Positions 28,611-37,627 of a stretch of 64,000 nucleotides of DNA are shown piece by piece (the stretch's first letter is position 1; every line of letters begins with the position of its first letter). The stretch comes from Geobacter sp. GTDB lineage: Bacteria; Desulfobacterota; Desulfuromonadia; Geobacterales; Pseudopelobacteraceae. A program made the translations under genes and the position numbers. The stretch is taken from NCBI GenBank assembly GCA_009684515.1, contig WKKS01000003.1, positions 124,001 through 188,000 on the forward strand. The letters run 5' to 3'. The notes below the pieces were generated by a model that had not been told where the DNA came from, searched no databases, and was given only the letters and a program-made list of their open reading frames with translations.

Positions 28611-29129
28611 ATAGCAAAACCGACCGTAAACATTAACCAAGCTATCCGGGTCTCTGAAGTACGCGTAATAGGCGCGGATGGAGAGGCGTTGGGCATTATA
28701 CCTGTTTCCAAAGCACTCGAACTGGCTGAACAACAGCAACTCGACCTTGTCGAGGTTTCGCCCACGGCAGTTCCTCCTGTTTGCAGAATTATGGATTACG
28801 GCAAGTTCAAGTACCAGCAGAGTAAAAAGCTTCAAGAAGCTAAAAAGAAACAAGTTCATGTGCTTTTAAAAGAAGTTAAGCTTCGTCCGAAAACGGACGA
28901 CCATGACTTGGAATTTAAGATTAAAAACGTCAAGCGCTTTCTAGAAGAAGGTAATAAGGCCAAAATAACTCTCGTTTTTCGCGGGCGAGAAATTACTCAC
29001 ATGGATGTCGGCAGAGCTGTAATTGAGCGTGTTGCAAAAGAGTTACAAGATGTTGCGATAATTGAAAACCAACCTCGTGTAGAAGGCCGCAACATGTACA
29101 TGATCGTCGCCCCTAAAGCTAAAAAATAG
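28611..29129 (+). CDS. infC: translation initiation factor IF-3 with AUA start codon
   Basis: 172 residues when read from the ATA at 28611. That codon has a perfect AGGAGG seven bases upstream and gives the expected N-terminus [20 protein letters not shown]. No ATG, GTG or TTG lies in frame between the upstream TGA (28575) and this point; the next possible codon, TTG at 28689, would delete 26 conserved residues. IF-3 keeps the 30S subunit free and rejects non-standard start codons. A near-cognate start therefore lets it limit its own synthesis, as the AUU of E. coli infC does. The N-domain, the Lys-rich linker ([11 protein letters not shown]) and the C-domain ([20 protein letters not shown]) are complete. 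Confidence 0.95.
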   Translation: MAKPTVNINQAIRVSEVRVIGADGEALGIIPVSKALELAEQQQLDLVEVSPTAVPPVCRIMDYGKFKYQQSKKLQEAKKKQVHVLLKEVKLRPKTDDHDLEFKIKNVKRFLEEGNKAKITLVFRGREITHMDVGRAVIERVAKELQDVAIIENQPRVEGRNMYMIVAPKAKK

Positions 29130-29173
29130 CAATTAATAATCTATTTTCAGTAATAATTTACAAGGAGTTAGTT

Positions 29174-29371
29174 ATGCCAAAGATTAAAACCAATCGTGGA
29201 GCAGCAAAACGCTTTAAAAAATCTGCAACAGGCCGTATTAAAAGAGGAAGTGCTTTTACAAGCCACATTCTTACTCCGAAGTCTACGAAAAGAAAACGTA
29301 ATCTTAGAGGCGGTTCCATGGTTGCAGCTGTTGACCAGAAGAATATTGCGCGCCTGATACCCTACAAATAG
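29174..29371 (+). CDS. rpmI: 50S ribosomal protein L35
   Basis: 65 residues, standard length and sequence ([24 protein letters not shown] at the N-terminus, very basic). ATG after AAGGAG. Lies between infC and rplT in the conserved order. Confidence 0.97.
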   Translation: MPKIKTNRGAAKRFKKSATGRIKRGSAFTSHILTPKSTKRKRNLRGGSMVAAVDQKNIARLIPYK

Positions 29372-29476
29372 TTCCCTATATCCCTCGCTTTAGAGAGAGG
29401 GTGTACACCAAGAACCATGAGGAAATTGTCTCCCCTTATGGATCTGGTAAATTTACCGATGAAGGAGTAGTTAAGT

Positions 29477-29830
29477 ATGCCACGCGTAAAAAGAGGATTT
29501 AAAGCGAGACGCAGACGTAATAAGGTATTAAAGCTTGCCAAAGGTTACCGGGGCGCTAGGAGCAAATTGTTCCGCAGTGCTACTGAGGCGGTTGATCGTG
29601 CCTTAAACTATGCTTTTCGTGACCGTCGCGTCAAAAAACGTGATTTCCGCAGTCTCTGGATAGTTCGTATTAATGCTGCGTCACGTCTGAGCGGTCTTTC
29701 GTACAGCAAATTTATTTTTGGACTCAAAAAGGCTGATGTTCAAATAGACCGCAAGGTTCTTGCTGACATTGCGGTGTCTGATCCAAATGGTTTTGCCCAG
29801 ATAGCAGATATAGCTAAGGCGAACATCTAG
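29477..29830 (+). CDS. rplT: 50S ribosomal protein L20
   Basis: 117 residues. [29 protein letters not shown] is the conserved basic N-terminal tail that reaches into 23S rRNA; the C-terminal domain is complete. In many bacteria L20 represses its operon by binding an mRNA leader. The 105 bases before this gene contain small hairpins (CCCTC...GAGGG at about 29382-29400 and the palindrome GGTAAATTTACC near 29446-29457), but I cannot show that they form such a site. Confidence 0.97.
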   Translation: MPRVKRGFKARRRRNKVLKLAKGYRGARSKLFRSATEAVDRALNYAFRDRRVKKRDFRSLWIVRINAASRLSGLSYSKFIFGLKKADVQIDRKVLADIAVSDPNGFAQIADIAKANI

Positions 29831-29851
29831 TCAGTTGTTTGTTACTTTGAT

Positions 29852-29886
29852 AAAAGGGAATGGGATTAAATCCCATTCCCTTTTTT
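29852..29886 (+). terminator. strong intrinsic terminator after rplT
   Basis: 10-bp stem GGGAATGGGA/TCCCATTCCC (29856-29865 with 29871-29880), loop TTAAA, flanked by AAAA upstream and T6 downstream. Ends the thrS-infC-rpmI-rplT unit. Confidence 0.93.
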
Positions 29887-29936
29887 GTAGGTATTTTACG
29901 TCACTATCAAATTTTGTAGCAAAGGTAATATAAGTT

Positions 29937-30953
29937 ATGCGGGAACAGCTAGAAAAACTGAAAACTGATGCTCTTGAAGCGATAACATCAGCTTGTGGAA
30001 TTGAGGCACTTCAGGATGTCCGTGTCAAGCTCCTTGGTCGTAAAGGAGAATTGACCTCACTCATGAAAGGCCTTGGAGCTCTCTCTGCTGCAGATAGACC
30101 AGTAGTCGGTCAGCTGGTTAACAGTGTACGCGATGAGATTGAAGCTGCTTTGAGGTCTGCATTGGTAACTGTTCGAGAACAGGCAAAGCTCGAACGTCTT
30201 CAATCTGAACGGATTGATGTGACATTGCCAGGTCGTTTTGCCTCCTGCGGTTCCAGACATCCCGTATCATTGATTATAGAGGAAGTCTGTGAAATTTTTG
30301 CCGGACTCGGCTTCTCGGTTGCCGAAGGACCTGAAATCGAGCATGACTGGTATAATTTCGAGGCTCTTAACTTTCCGCCGGAGCATCCAGCTCGTGACAT
30401 GCAGGATACTTTCTTTGTTGATAACGATTTGTTGTTGCGAACCCATACATCTCCTGTACAGATACGTACTATGCTTAAACAAAAACCTCCGTTGCGTATT
30501 ATTGCACCGGGAACTGTATATCGATGTGACTCTGACGCAACCCATTCTCCAATGTTCCACCAGATTGAAGGTTTGATGGTTGATACGGCAGTTACTTTTG
30601 GAGATCTCAAAGGTATTTTGACGGTTTTCACTAATCAGCTGTTTGGTCAGAAAACAGGAGTCCGGCTTCGCCCGAGTTTCTTCCCCTTTACCGAGCCATC
30701 AGCTGAAGTTGATATTGCATGTGTGATTTGCGGAGGCAAGGGATGCCGAGTCTGTAAAAATAGCGGTTGGCTTGAAATACTGGGCGCTGGGATGGTTGAC
30801 CCTGAAGTCTACCGGCACGTTAATTATGAAACTGAAAATATCTCCGGGTTTGCATTTGGAATGGGTATTGAGCGCATCGCAATGTTAAAGTACGGCATTA
30901 ACGATATGCGCTTACTCTTTGAGAATGACGTACGTTTTCTTCGACAGTTCTAA
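29937..30953 (+). CDS. pheS: phenylalanine-tRNA ligase alpha subunit
   Basis: 338 residues, the usual length. The N-terminal coiled coil (about 1-85) is followed by the class II core: HPVSLIIEEVCEIFAGLGF, PARDMQDTFF, the motif 2 region LLRTHTSPVQIRTM and YRCDSDATHSPMFHQIEGL, and motif 3 GMGIERIAMLKYGINDMRLLFENDVRFL. A cysteine set CVICGGKGCRVCKNSGW is present, as in many PheS proteins. Works with PheT as an alpha2-beta2 enzyme. Confidence 0.98.
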   Translation: MREQLEKLKTDALEAITSACGIEALQDVRVKLLGRKGELTSLMKGLGALSAADRPVVGQLVNSVRDEIEAALRSALVTVREQAKLERLQSERIDVTLPGRFASCGSRHPVSLIIEEVCEIFAGLGFSVAEGPEIEHDWYNFEALNFPPEHPARDMQDTFFVDNDLLLRTHTSPVQIRTMLKQKPPLRIIAPGTVYRCDSDATHSPMFHQIEGLMVDTAVTFGDLKGILTVFTNQLFGQKTGVRLRPSFFPFTEPSAEVDIACVICGGKGCRVCKNSGWLEILGAGMVDPEVYRHVNYETENISGFAFGMGIERIAMLKYGINDMRLLFENDVRFLRQF

Positions 30954-30980
30954 TATTACTAGGTTCATGGTGTTATAAAT

Positions 30981-33389
30981 ATGAAAGTTACATACAATTG
31001 GCTTCAGGAATACGTAGATTTTAACTTGTCCCCCGATCAACTCGCTGATCTGTTGACCATGCTTGGCTTGGAAGTAGAGTCTATGGATCGTTTGGGTGAA
31101 GGGTTTGACGATGTTGTTGTTGCGCTTGTCGAAGAAAAACGGCAGCACCCCAATGCTGACAAACTGTCTCTGTGCCGTGTTAATAACGGTAAAGAAATAC
31201 TGGATGTTGTCTGTGGTGCCCAGAATTTCAGACAGGGGGATAGGGTCGCACTGGCACAGGTTGGAGCAACCTTACCGGGGGACTTTAAAATTAAAAAGTC
31301 GAAGATTCGTGGTGAAGAATCATGCGGTATGCTCTGCTCCGAAAAGGAGCTGGGGCTGGCCGAAGAAAGCGCTGGCATAATGGTGCTTCCAGACCACGGT
31401 CACGTGCTGGGCACACCGCTGTTCACAGCACTTGGATTGAAAGACACCCTTTTTGAAATTGGCCTCACTCCTAATCGTGCCGACTGCCTGAGTGTCATTG
31501 GGATTGCCCGTGAAATTGCGGCAAAACTTTCCTTGCAATTTAAATGTCCAGTTATAAATGTTAACGAACTTGCTGAGACTACGGACTCATATATTGACGT
31601 GACGATTGACGATTCGGAACTTTGTCCCCGTTACTCAGCCCGCTACATATCAGGATGCAAAATTGATCGGTCACCCGAATGGCTGGTGCAACGCCTGAAT
31701 TCAATCGGCATTCGTTCTATAAACAACGTTGTAGATATTACAAATCTGGTCATGATGGAAATGGGCCAACCTTTGCACGCTTTTGATTGTGATCAACTTG
31801 CGGAAAACAGGATTGTAGTTCGCAGGGCAGGTGATGGCGAGGAATTTATAACTCTGGATGGACAGCAACGTACCCTGGTGTCGGACGATCTGGTGATATG
31901 TGATGCCGAGCGTCCGGTTGCTTTGGCTGGTGTGATGGGCGGGCAAAATTCAGAGATTGGAGATTCAACTACACGCATTCTGTTGGAAAGTGCATTCTTT
32001 AAACCGGCAGCAATTCGTAAAACAAGTAAGCGTCTGGGGCTTCACACAGAGTCATCTCACAGATTTGAACGCGGTATTGATATAGAGGGTGTCACCAAGG
32101 CACTTGACCGTGCAGCTTCTCTTATTGCCGAACTGGCTGGCGGTAGTGTTGCTAAAGGGGCGCTGGATGTATACCCCGGGAAATCTGAGCCGCTTTCAAT
32201 TGTATTCCGTCCGGAGTTGGCAAACCAATTGATCGGTATTGACCTGGCTAGAGCAGAAATTATTGACATTCTGAATCGTCTTGAATTCCGAGTTGTTGAA
32301 GATATCGATGGGGCTTTAAATGTTGAACCACCAAGTTATAGAATTGACATTGAACGAGAAATTGATCTGATTGAAGAGGTTGCCAGATTACACGGTTTTG
32401 ATAAAATTCCAACCACGATGCCGATGGCTCGCATAACTTCGGATCGGCCCTCAATTCACCAGCAATTTGAAAAAAGAGTTAGAAGCATACTGGTTGATAA
32501 CGGTATGAATGAAATTATAAACTTTAGTTTTACTTACCCGGCCGCCGCCTGCAAATTACTGCTTGACGAGAGTGATCCTCGTAGAAATGCCATCAAACTG
32601 ACTAACCCATTGATTGATGAACAATCTGTTATGCGAACCACCCTATTGCCTGGTGTGCTGGAAACAGTTGCAAGAAATATCAGCTTCAGATCCTTGGATC
32701 TAAAGTTGTTTGAAATGCGCAGGGTATATCTGCCAACGGTTGGAGACAGTATGCCTTACGAACCAATTTTTATCGTAGGTGCCTTGACTGGTTCCCGCGA
32801 TGGAGATGGTTGGTGCCGTCCCAAAGAAATGGTTGATTTCTATGATGCAAAAGGTGTTATTGAGTCTCTTCTTCAGCAACTTGGCGTGCGAGGCGTATCA
32901 TGGGTTTCTGATTTGGTCGAACCGTATTATCATCCCGGCAAATCATGCAGTATTATGGCTGGTCGCGATTGTATCGGTTCTGTAGGTGAGATACATCCTA
33001 CGGTTCAGGAAAACTTTGGCATCGACAAACCGGTCTACTGCTTTGAACTTGATTTTGAAAAAATTGTGAGAAGTTCCAAGACTAAGCAATCAATTACCGC
33101 ACCCTCACGATTTCCTGACAGTACTCGTGATATTGCCATGCTAGTCCCAACGAGCCTCCAGTCAGATAAAATTGTTGCCTGCATCAGGAGTGTCAAGGCC
33201 AAAGAAATTGAACACATTCAGATATTTGATTTATATTGTGGCAAAGGAATCCCTGATGGATTCACCAGTATAGCAGTAAGAATCCGCTATAGGTCCTATG
33301 AAAGAACTTTGACTGAAGATGAAATCGGCTCCATACATAAAAAAATTATTGATAGCCTAATAAATAAGTTACAGGTTACGTTGCGATAA
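30981..33389 (+). CDS. pheT: phenylalanine-tRNA ligase beta subunit
   Basis: 802 residues. Domain order as expected: N-terminal tRNA-binding (OB) domain (about 40-150, HPNADKLSLCRVNNG), the B3/B4 editing domain (NVVDITNLVMMEMGQPLHAFD), B5 (about 400-470), the catalytic-like core (SFTYPAAACKLL... NPLIDEQSVMRTTLLPGVLETVARN) and the C-terminal FDX-ACB domain (SRFPDSTRDIAMLVP). It starts 27 bases after pheS and is cotranscribed with it. Confidence 0.97.
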   Translation: MKVTYNWLQEYVDFNLSPDQLADLLTMLGLEVESMDRLGEGFDDVVVALVEEKRQHPNADKLSLCRVNNGKEILDVVCGAQNFRQGDRVALAQVGATLPGDFKIKKSKIRGEESCGMLCSEKELGLAEESAGIMVLPDHGHVLGTPLFTALGLKDTLFEIGLTPNRADCLSVIGIAREIAAKLSLQFKCPVINVNELAETTDSYIDVTIDDSELCPRYSARYISGCKIDRSPEWLVQRLNSIGIRSINNVVDITNLVMMEMGQPLHAFDCDQLAENRIVVRRAGDGEEFITLDGQQRTLVSDDLVICDAERPVALAGVMGGQNSEIGDSTTRILLESAFFKPAAIRKTSKRLGLHTESSHRFERGIDIEGVTKALDRAASLIAELAGGSVAKGALDVYPGKSEPLSIVFRPELANQLIGIDLARAEIIDILNRLEFRVVEDIDGALNVEPPSYRIDIEREIDLIEEVARLHGFDKIPTTMPMARITSDRPSIHQQFEKRVRSILVDNGMNEIINFSFTYPAAACKLLLDESDPRRNAIKLTNPLIDEQSVMRTTLLPGVLETVARNISFRSLDLKLFEMRRVYLPTVGDSMPYEPIFIVGALTGSRDGDGWCRPKEMVDFYDAKGVIESLLQQLGVRGVSWVSDLVEPYYHPGKSCSIMAGRDCIGSVGEIHPTVQENFGIDKPVYCFELDFEKIVRSSKTKQSITAPSRFPDSTRDIAMLVPTSLQSDKIVACIRSVKAKEIEHIQIFDLYCGKGIPDGFTSIAVRIRYRSYERTLTEDEIGSIHKKIIDSLINKLQVTLR

Positions 33390-33474
33390 AAACCTGTTGC
33401 GAAAAGCTAAACCCTGTGATATATAACCATTCCTTGTGAATTAGAGCATTAACTAAGTACAGTTTGAGGTAGTC

Positions 33475-33759
33475 ATGACCAAAGCCGACATCGTAGAAAG
33501 AATTCATCAGAAGATTGGTTTTTCAAAGAAAGAATCGGCTGAAATGGTTGAAACTGTTTTCGGTCTCCTGAAAAATACCTTGGAGTCTGGCGAAAAAATT
33601 AAAATTGCCGGTTTTGGCAATTTTGTTGTCAAACAGAAAGCTGACCGCAGAGGGAGAAATCCCCAGACCGGTGAGACTATTACGATTAACGCCCGCCGTA
33701 TTCTTACATTTAAACCGAGTCAAGTTCTTAAAAACGCCATAAATTCTGAAGAAAAATAA
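33475..33759 (+). CDS. ihfA: integration host factor alpha subunit
   Basis: 94 residues of the HU/IHF family. MTKADIVERIHQKIGFSKKESAEMVETVFGLLK and the beta-arm GRRGRNPQTGETITI contain the conserved RNPQTG tip that kinks DNA by inserting its proline. The position just after pheT and before a MerR-type gene is the classical ihfA site, which supports alpha rather than HU. Acts as a DNA-bending protein together with IHF beta, also in sigma-54 promoters. Confidence 0.93.
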   Translation: MTKADIVERIHQKIGFSKKESAEMVETVFGLLKNTLESGEKIKIAGFGNFVVKQKADRRGRNPQTGETITINARRILTFKPSQVLKNAINSEEK

Positions 33760-33779
33760 CAGTAACGCAGGCTGGTCTC

Positions 33780-34133
33780 ATGTCTACGATCTTACCTGAT
33801 AAGCTTTATTATAAGATCGGCGAGGTTGCAGAAGCTGCTAAGGTGAAAACCTCTGTTCTGCGTTTCTGGGAGTCAGAATTTGTCTTTCTTAAGCCAGATA
33901 AAAGCACCTCAGGGCAACGTCTCTATACAAAGCGGGAAGTTGATTTAATATTAAAAGTACGGCATCTTCTGTACGAGGAAAAGTTTACCATAGAAGGTGT
34001 CAAAAAAAGAATATCATCCAAAGGGATGCTCATCAAGTCTGAAGAGCGTGATAATGTAGTGTCAGCAGGCGATGTATCCGGTTTGTTGGATCAGCTTCGT
34101 CATGAACTCAAAGAAATACGCAACATGTTGTAA
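33780..34133 (+). CDS. MerR-family transcriptional regulator
   Basis: 117 residues. The MerR winged helix-turn-helix fills most of the protein: [24 protein letters not shown] (about 10-34) and the wing region [35 protein letters not shown]. There is only a short C-terminal coiled tail, without metal-binding cysteines. A MerR-type gene of this kind beside ihfA is conserved in many proteobacteria; its target is unknown. It starts 20 bases after ihfA and is probably cotranscribed. Confidence 0.9.
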   Translation: MSTILPDKLYYKIGEVAEAAKVKTSVLRFWESEFVFLKPDKSTSGQRLYTKREVDLILKVRHLLYEEKFTIEGVKKRISSKGMLIKSEERDNVVSAGDVSGLLDQLRHELKEIRNML

Positions 34134-34141
34134 TTTCATAT

Positions 34142-34218
34142 CGGTGCGTAGCGCAGCCTGGTAGCGCACTAGACTGGGGGTCTAGTGGTCGCAAGTTCGA
34201 ATCTTGTCGCACCGACCA
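34142..34218 (+). tRNA. tRNA-Pro (anticodon GGG)
   Basis: 77 bases including an encoded CCA. Acceptor CGGTGCG/CGCACCG, D arm GCGC/GCGC, anticodon stem CTAGA/TCTAG with loop CTGGGGG (anticodon GGG), T arm GCAAG-TTCGAAT-CTTGT. All stems pair. Confidence 0.97.
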
Positions 34219-34226
34219 AATAAAAC

Positions 34227-34258
34227 AGCCACTTAGGAGATTCCTGGGTGGCTTTTTT
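34227..34258 (+). terminator. intrinsic terminator after tRNA-Pro
   Basis: 12-bp stem AGCCACTTAGGA/TTCCTGGGTGGCT region (34227-34238 with 34241-34252, two G-T pairs), then T6. Confidence 0.88.
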
Positions 34259-34412
34259 GTGGTTTGATGGGGAATGTGAGAAATGGCAGAACCGTGTGAA
34301 AAACAATTTAGAAACACCATGCGATATTCGTAATGATGTAGAGTTAATAATAACCGAGTTGTAACTAAATGCGCATTTGCAGCTAGGGTAAGCTATTCCC
34401 GCTAGCCAACTT

Positions 34413-34449
34413 AAAGAGGGGTTTAACCGATACGGTCAAACCCCTCTTT
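34413..34449 (-). terminator. hairpin terminator, end of the small rod-like gene
   Basis: Perfect 12-bp stem AAAGAGGGGTTT/AAACCCCTCTTT (34413-34424 with 34438-34449). It lies 22 bases past the stop at 34471 on the minus strand and could also stop rightward transcription. The bases between 34259 and 34412 show no gene. Confidence 0.75.
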
Positions 34450-34470
34450 CGTTCACAACTTCGTGATGAA

Positions 34471-34767
34471 TCAGGCTTTAATTGAAAACAATTCCTTATC
34501 CATCTCGTTTGACGCTTTCATCACTTTGAGGTTTGCTTTGAACGCGTTACCGGATGTTGCCAGATCGATGGCTTCCTTGGAAATGTCAACTCTGTCTCCA
34601 GTCTGAGCCACAGAGGCGCTTACACCTCCATTTTTAATGGATTGCATGACGACAGAAGAGGCTGCAGAGTCAGAAGTATTTAGTTTGGCAATATTCAAAG
34701 CAGTAACAGATTGCTTCAGCGAGTAGGCATTCATGGCACTTGATGCAACTTCTGCTATATCGGTCAT
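34471..34767 (-). CDS. small flagellar-rod-like (FlgC/YjfB-like) protein
   Basis: 98 residues from the ATG at 34767, which follows GGGGGGA; the TTG at 34779 is part of that site. The N-terminus (SSAMNAYSLKQSVTALNIAKLNTSD) resembles the SALxAxxxRMxxxAxNIAN helix of flagellar rod proteins. The C-terminus (AIDLATSGNAFKANLKVMKASNEMDKELFSI) resembles their second coiled-coil helix (AxxxFxANxxVxxTxxEM). The middle globular part of FlgC is missing, so it would be a two-helix mini rod protein. Function unknown; alternatives are the putative motility protein family YjfB. It lies alone beside clpB, with its own terminator. Confidence 0.68.
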   Translation of the reverse strand: MTDIAEVASSAMNAYSLKQSVTALNIAKLNTSDSAASSVVMQSIKNGGVSASVAQTGDRVDISKEAIDLATSGNAFKANLKVMKASNEMDKELFSIKA

Positions 34768-34794
34768 AATTCCCCCCAACTCTTACGATACAAT

Positions 34795-37395
34795 CTAACT
34801 GACTTTCAGTTTATCATTTTCGACGTCCACCTGCAATACGCTTCCTTCAAGTGCTTTGCCTCCGATGATTGATCTGGCAACTCTTGTTTCCAATTCCCGC
34901 TGTAAATATCGTTTCAATGGCCGCGCACCATAGACCGGATCATAACCCGCTTTTGCAATGAACTCCATAGCTTCATCGCTTATTTCAAGTGTTATGCGCT
35001 GTTCTTTGAGGCGATACTTTAACTGTTCGGCTAGCAGACCGGCTATTTTCTTAACTTCATCAAGATGGAGCGGCTTGAAAAGAACTATGTCGTCGACACG
35101 GTTTAAGAATTCGGGACGGAAACTATGCTTCAGCTCGTTCATAACAGCTATTCGTGATTCTTCGCGAATCTCACCGTGTGCTGTGATACCTTCCAGAAGA
35201 TAGGGTGCACCGATGTTGGATGTCATGATTATAACCGTATTTTTGAAGCTGACTGTGCGACCGTGGCTGTCTGTCACCCGGCCATCATCCAGAATCTGCA
35301 ATAGGATATTGAACACATCCGCGTGTGCTTTTTCAATTTCATCGAACAGGAGTACGCAGTAAGGCTTGCGACGAACCGCCTCGGTCAGTTGGCCGCCTTC
35401 TTCGTAACCTACGTAACCCGGGGGTGCCCCTATCAGTCGTGATACGGCGAATTTCTCCATATATTCGGACATGTCGATCCGTACCATGTTTTCTTCTGAG
35501 TCAAACAAAGAAACAGCCAGGGTGCGGGCCAATTCCGTCTTTCCGACACCGGTCGGCCCCAGAAATATGAAAGAGCCAATCGGTCGTCGTGGATCCTTTA
35601 TGCCTGATCTCGCTCTTAGAACTGCGTCGGCAACCAATTGAACCGCTTCATCCTGCCCAATTACTCTTTCGTGCAAGATGTCTTCCAGGCGCAGCAGTTT
35701 TTCCCTTTCGCCTTCCACTAGCCTTGTAACCGGAATACCGGTCCAGTGAGCGACTATTTCAGCAATTTCGTCTTCAGTGACTTCTTCACGCAGTAACTTT
35801 TGGCCGTCCTGCTTCTCATTAAGAGTGTTCTCTTCATTTATTAGTGCGGTTTCCAGTCCTGGCAATTCAGAATATTTGAGCTTTGAAGCCTGTTCCAGGT
35901 TATAAGATCGCTCGGCCTGCTCTATATCGCGACGGGTCTTTTCGATCTGTTCTCGAAGCCCCTGAATTCGCTGGATTGCAATCTTTTCAGAATCGTACTT
36001 GGCGCGCATTGTGTCCGCACGTTCGCGGTCGCTCGCCAGTTCTCTGCGTAAGTTATCCAGTCGTTCACGGCTGACTACATCTTTTTCTTTTTTAAGAGCC
36101 TGCTCCTCAATCTCCAACTGCATGACCCTCCGACTGATTGTGTCCAGTTCCGATGGAAGCGAGTCAATTTCGGTGCGCAACATGGCACAGGCTTCATCTA
36201 CCAGGTCAATAGCTTTGTCGGGTAGGAAACGCTCAGTAATGTAACGATTGGAGAGTGTGGCGGCGGCAACTAACGCGTTATCCTGTATTTTGACGCCGTG
36301 ATGTACCTCAAAACGTTCCCTGAGGCCGCGCAGAATTGAGACAGTGTCTTCTACCGTCGGCTGTTCAACCAGCACCGGTTGAAACCTCCGCTCAAGTGCG
36401 GCGTCTTTCTCAATGTGCTGTCGGTATTCATCAAGAGTAGTTGCACCTATGCAGTGCAGTTCCCCCCTGGCCAGCATAGGTTTCAACATATTGCCGGCAT
36501 CCATTGAACCTTCTGCCTTTCCCGCTCCAACGATGGTATGAAGTTCATCTATGAACAGGATAATGCGCCCTTCAGCTTCCTTGACTTCATTCAGTACTGC
36601 TTTAAGGCGCTCCTCGAATTCGCCGCGGTACTTGGCGCCAGCCACAAGCGCTCCCATATCCAGTGCAAAGACCGTCTTATCTTTAAGACCCTCTGGAACG
36701 TCTCCTCTGACAATCCGTTGTGCCAGTCCTTCAACGATAGCGGTTTTGCCGACACCAGGTTCGCCGATCAGAACCGGGTTGTTTTTGGTCTTTCTGGATA
36801 GTACTCGAATCACACGGCGGACTTCTTCATCACGACCAATGACAGGATCAAGTTTGTCATTCTTGGCCATTTTCACGAGATCACGGCCATATTTATCCAG
36901 GGCTTCGTAGGTTGCTTCGGGATTTGCACTCTGCACACGCTGACTGCCTCGCACATCGGTCAGCGTTTTTAGAAAGCGTTCGTGCTCTATGCCTGCCTGT
37001 TTCAGGATGCGCCCGGATGGAACCTTGTCTCCTTCGGACAAAAGAGCCATCAGCAGGTGTTCGACAGATACATACTCATCTTTCAACCTTTTTGCTTCAT
37101 TTTCAGCCGTGACCAAAATACGCGACAGGCGTTGGGAAACCAGGATTTTACCTGGCTCCACGCCTGGTCCGGATACCCGTGCTTTTCGATCCAACTCAGC
37201 TTCTACTACCCGTTTGACTATGTCCGGGCGTATATCCATGCGCTGAAGCAGTCGTGGGACTAAGCCGTCAGCCTGATCCAGTAACGCCCAAAGCAAATGT
37301 TCTCCGTCAACTTCGATATGCCCGAAGGAAACCGCTTTATTCTGAGCTTCGGCAAAAGCTTCCTGAGATTTTTGAGTCAATCTGTTGAAGTCCAT
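34795..37395 (-). CDS. clpB: ATP-dependent chaperone ClpB
   Basis: 866 residues from the ATG at 37395 (AGGAG seven bases upstream). Hsp100 disaggregase that rescues aggregated proteins with DnaK. Order: N-terminal repeat domain ([19 protein letters not shown]... ), first AAA+ module with [15 protein letters not shown] (about 203-217), the long middle coiled-coil (about 410-525) that marks ClpB against other Clp ATPases, and the second AAA+ module with [15 protein letters not shown] (about 607-621). The C-terminal D2-small domain is complete. No clear heat-shock sigma or CIRCE site was found upstream. Confidence 0.98.
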   Translation of the reverse strand: MDFNRLTQKSQEAFAEAQNKAVSFGHIEVDGEHLLWALLDQADGLVPRLLQRMDIRPDIVKRVVEAELDRKARVSGPGVEPGKILVSQRLSRILVTAENEAKRLKDEYVSVEHLLMALLSEGDKVPSGRILKQAGIEHERFLKTLTDVRGSQRVQSANPEATYEALDKYGRDLVKMAKNDKLDPVIGRDEEVRRVIRVLSRKTKNNPVLIGEPGVGKTAIVEGLAQRIVRGDVPEGLKDKTVFALDMGALVAGAKYRGEFEERLKAVLNEVKEAEGRIILFIDELHTIVGAGKAEGSMDAGNMLKPMLARGELHCIGATTLDEYRQHIEKDAALERRFQPVLVEQPTVEDTVSILRGLRERFEVHHGVKIQDNALVAAATLSNRYITERFLPDKAIDLVDEACAMLRTEIDSLPSELDTISRRVMQLEIEEQALKKEKDVVSRERLDNLRRELASDRERADTMRAKYDSEKIAIQRIQGLREQIEKTRRDIEQAERSYNLEQASKLKYSELPGLETALINEENTLNEKQDGQKLLREEVTEDEIAEIVAHWTGIPVTRLVEGEREKLLRLEDILHERVIGQDEAVQLVADAVLRARSGIKDPRRPIGSFIFLGPTGVGKTELARTLAVSLFDSEENMVRIDMSEYMEKFAVSRLIGAPPGYVGYEEGGQLTEAVRRKPYCVLLFDEIEKAHADVFNILLQILDDGRVTDSHGRTVSFKNTVIIMTSNIGAPYLLEGITAHGEIREESRIAVMNELKHSFRPEFLNRVDDIVLFKPLHLDEVKKIAGLLAEQLKYRLKEQRITLEISDEAMEFIAKAGYDPVYGARPLKRYLQRELETRVARSIIGGKALEGSVLQVDVENDKLKVS

Positions 37396-37595
37396 GTGCA
37401 AACTCCTATAATTTCGTAATATCCTCTACAGATTAGTTAATCATTGGAATCCATAAAGTCAAGCCGTGCAGATGTGCAATTACAGATACAAATGCTGAAA
37501 AGCACTGTATTTTAATATGAATTATCCTATTTGGTTATCAGATGCTGTTCTATTGAGATGAAATTCATTTGCAATGCCGTGTCGTGTGTGTTTAA

Positions 37596-37617
37596 CCTGT
37601 TCAGATGACTGAACAGG
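37596..37617 (+). promoter_or_regulatory. inverted repeat touching the malQ ribosome binding site
   Basis: CCTGTTCAG-ATGA-CTGAACAGG is a perfect 9-bp inverted repeat. Its last base begins the GGGGAGG ribosome binding site (37617-37623) of malQ. It can be an operator or an mRNA hairpin that affects translation. Confidence 0.5.
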
Positions 37618-37627
37618 GGAGGTAGGA

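Noticed and set aside
28689..29129. infC start at TTG 28689
   Set aside because: It would delete conserved N-terminal residues and has no ribosome binding site, while ATA at 28611 has a perfect one.
36538..37263. Several plus-strand open frames inside clpB
   Set aside because: Antisense shadows of a highly conserved gene.
37396..37480. Heat-shock (sigma-32 type) promoter before clpB, from CTTGAC on the minus strand
   Set aside because: No CCCCAT-like -10 at the right spacing and no CIRCE element; only a loose TTGACT with a poor -10.
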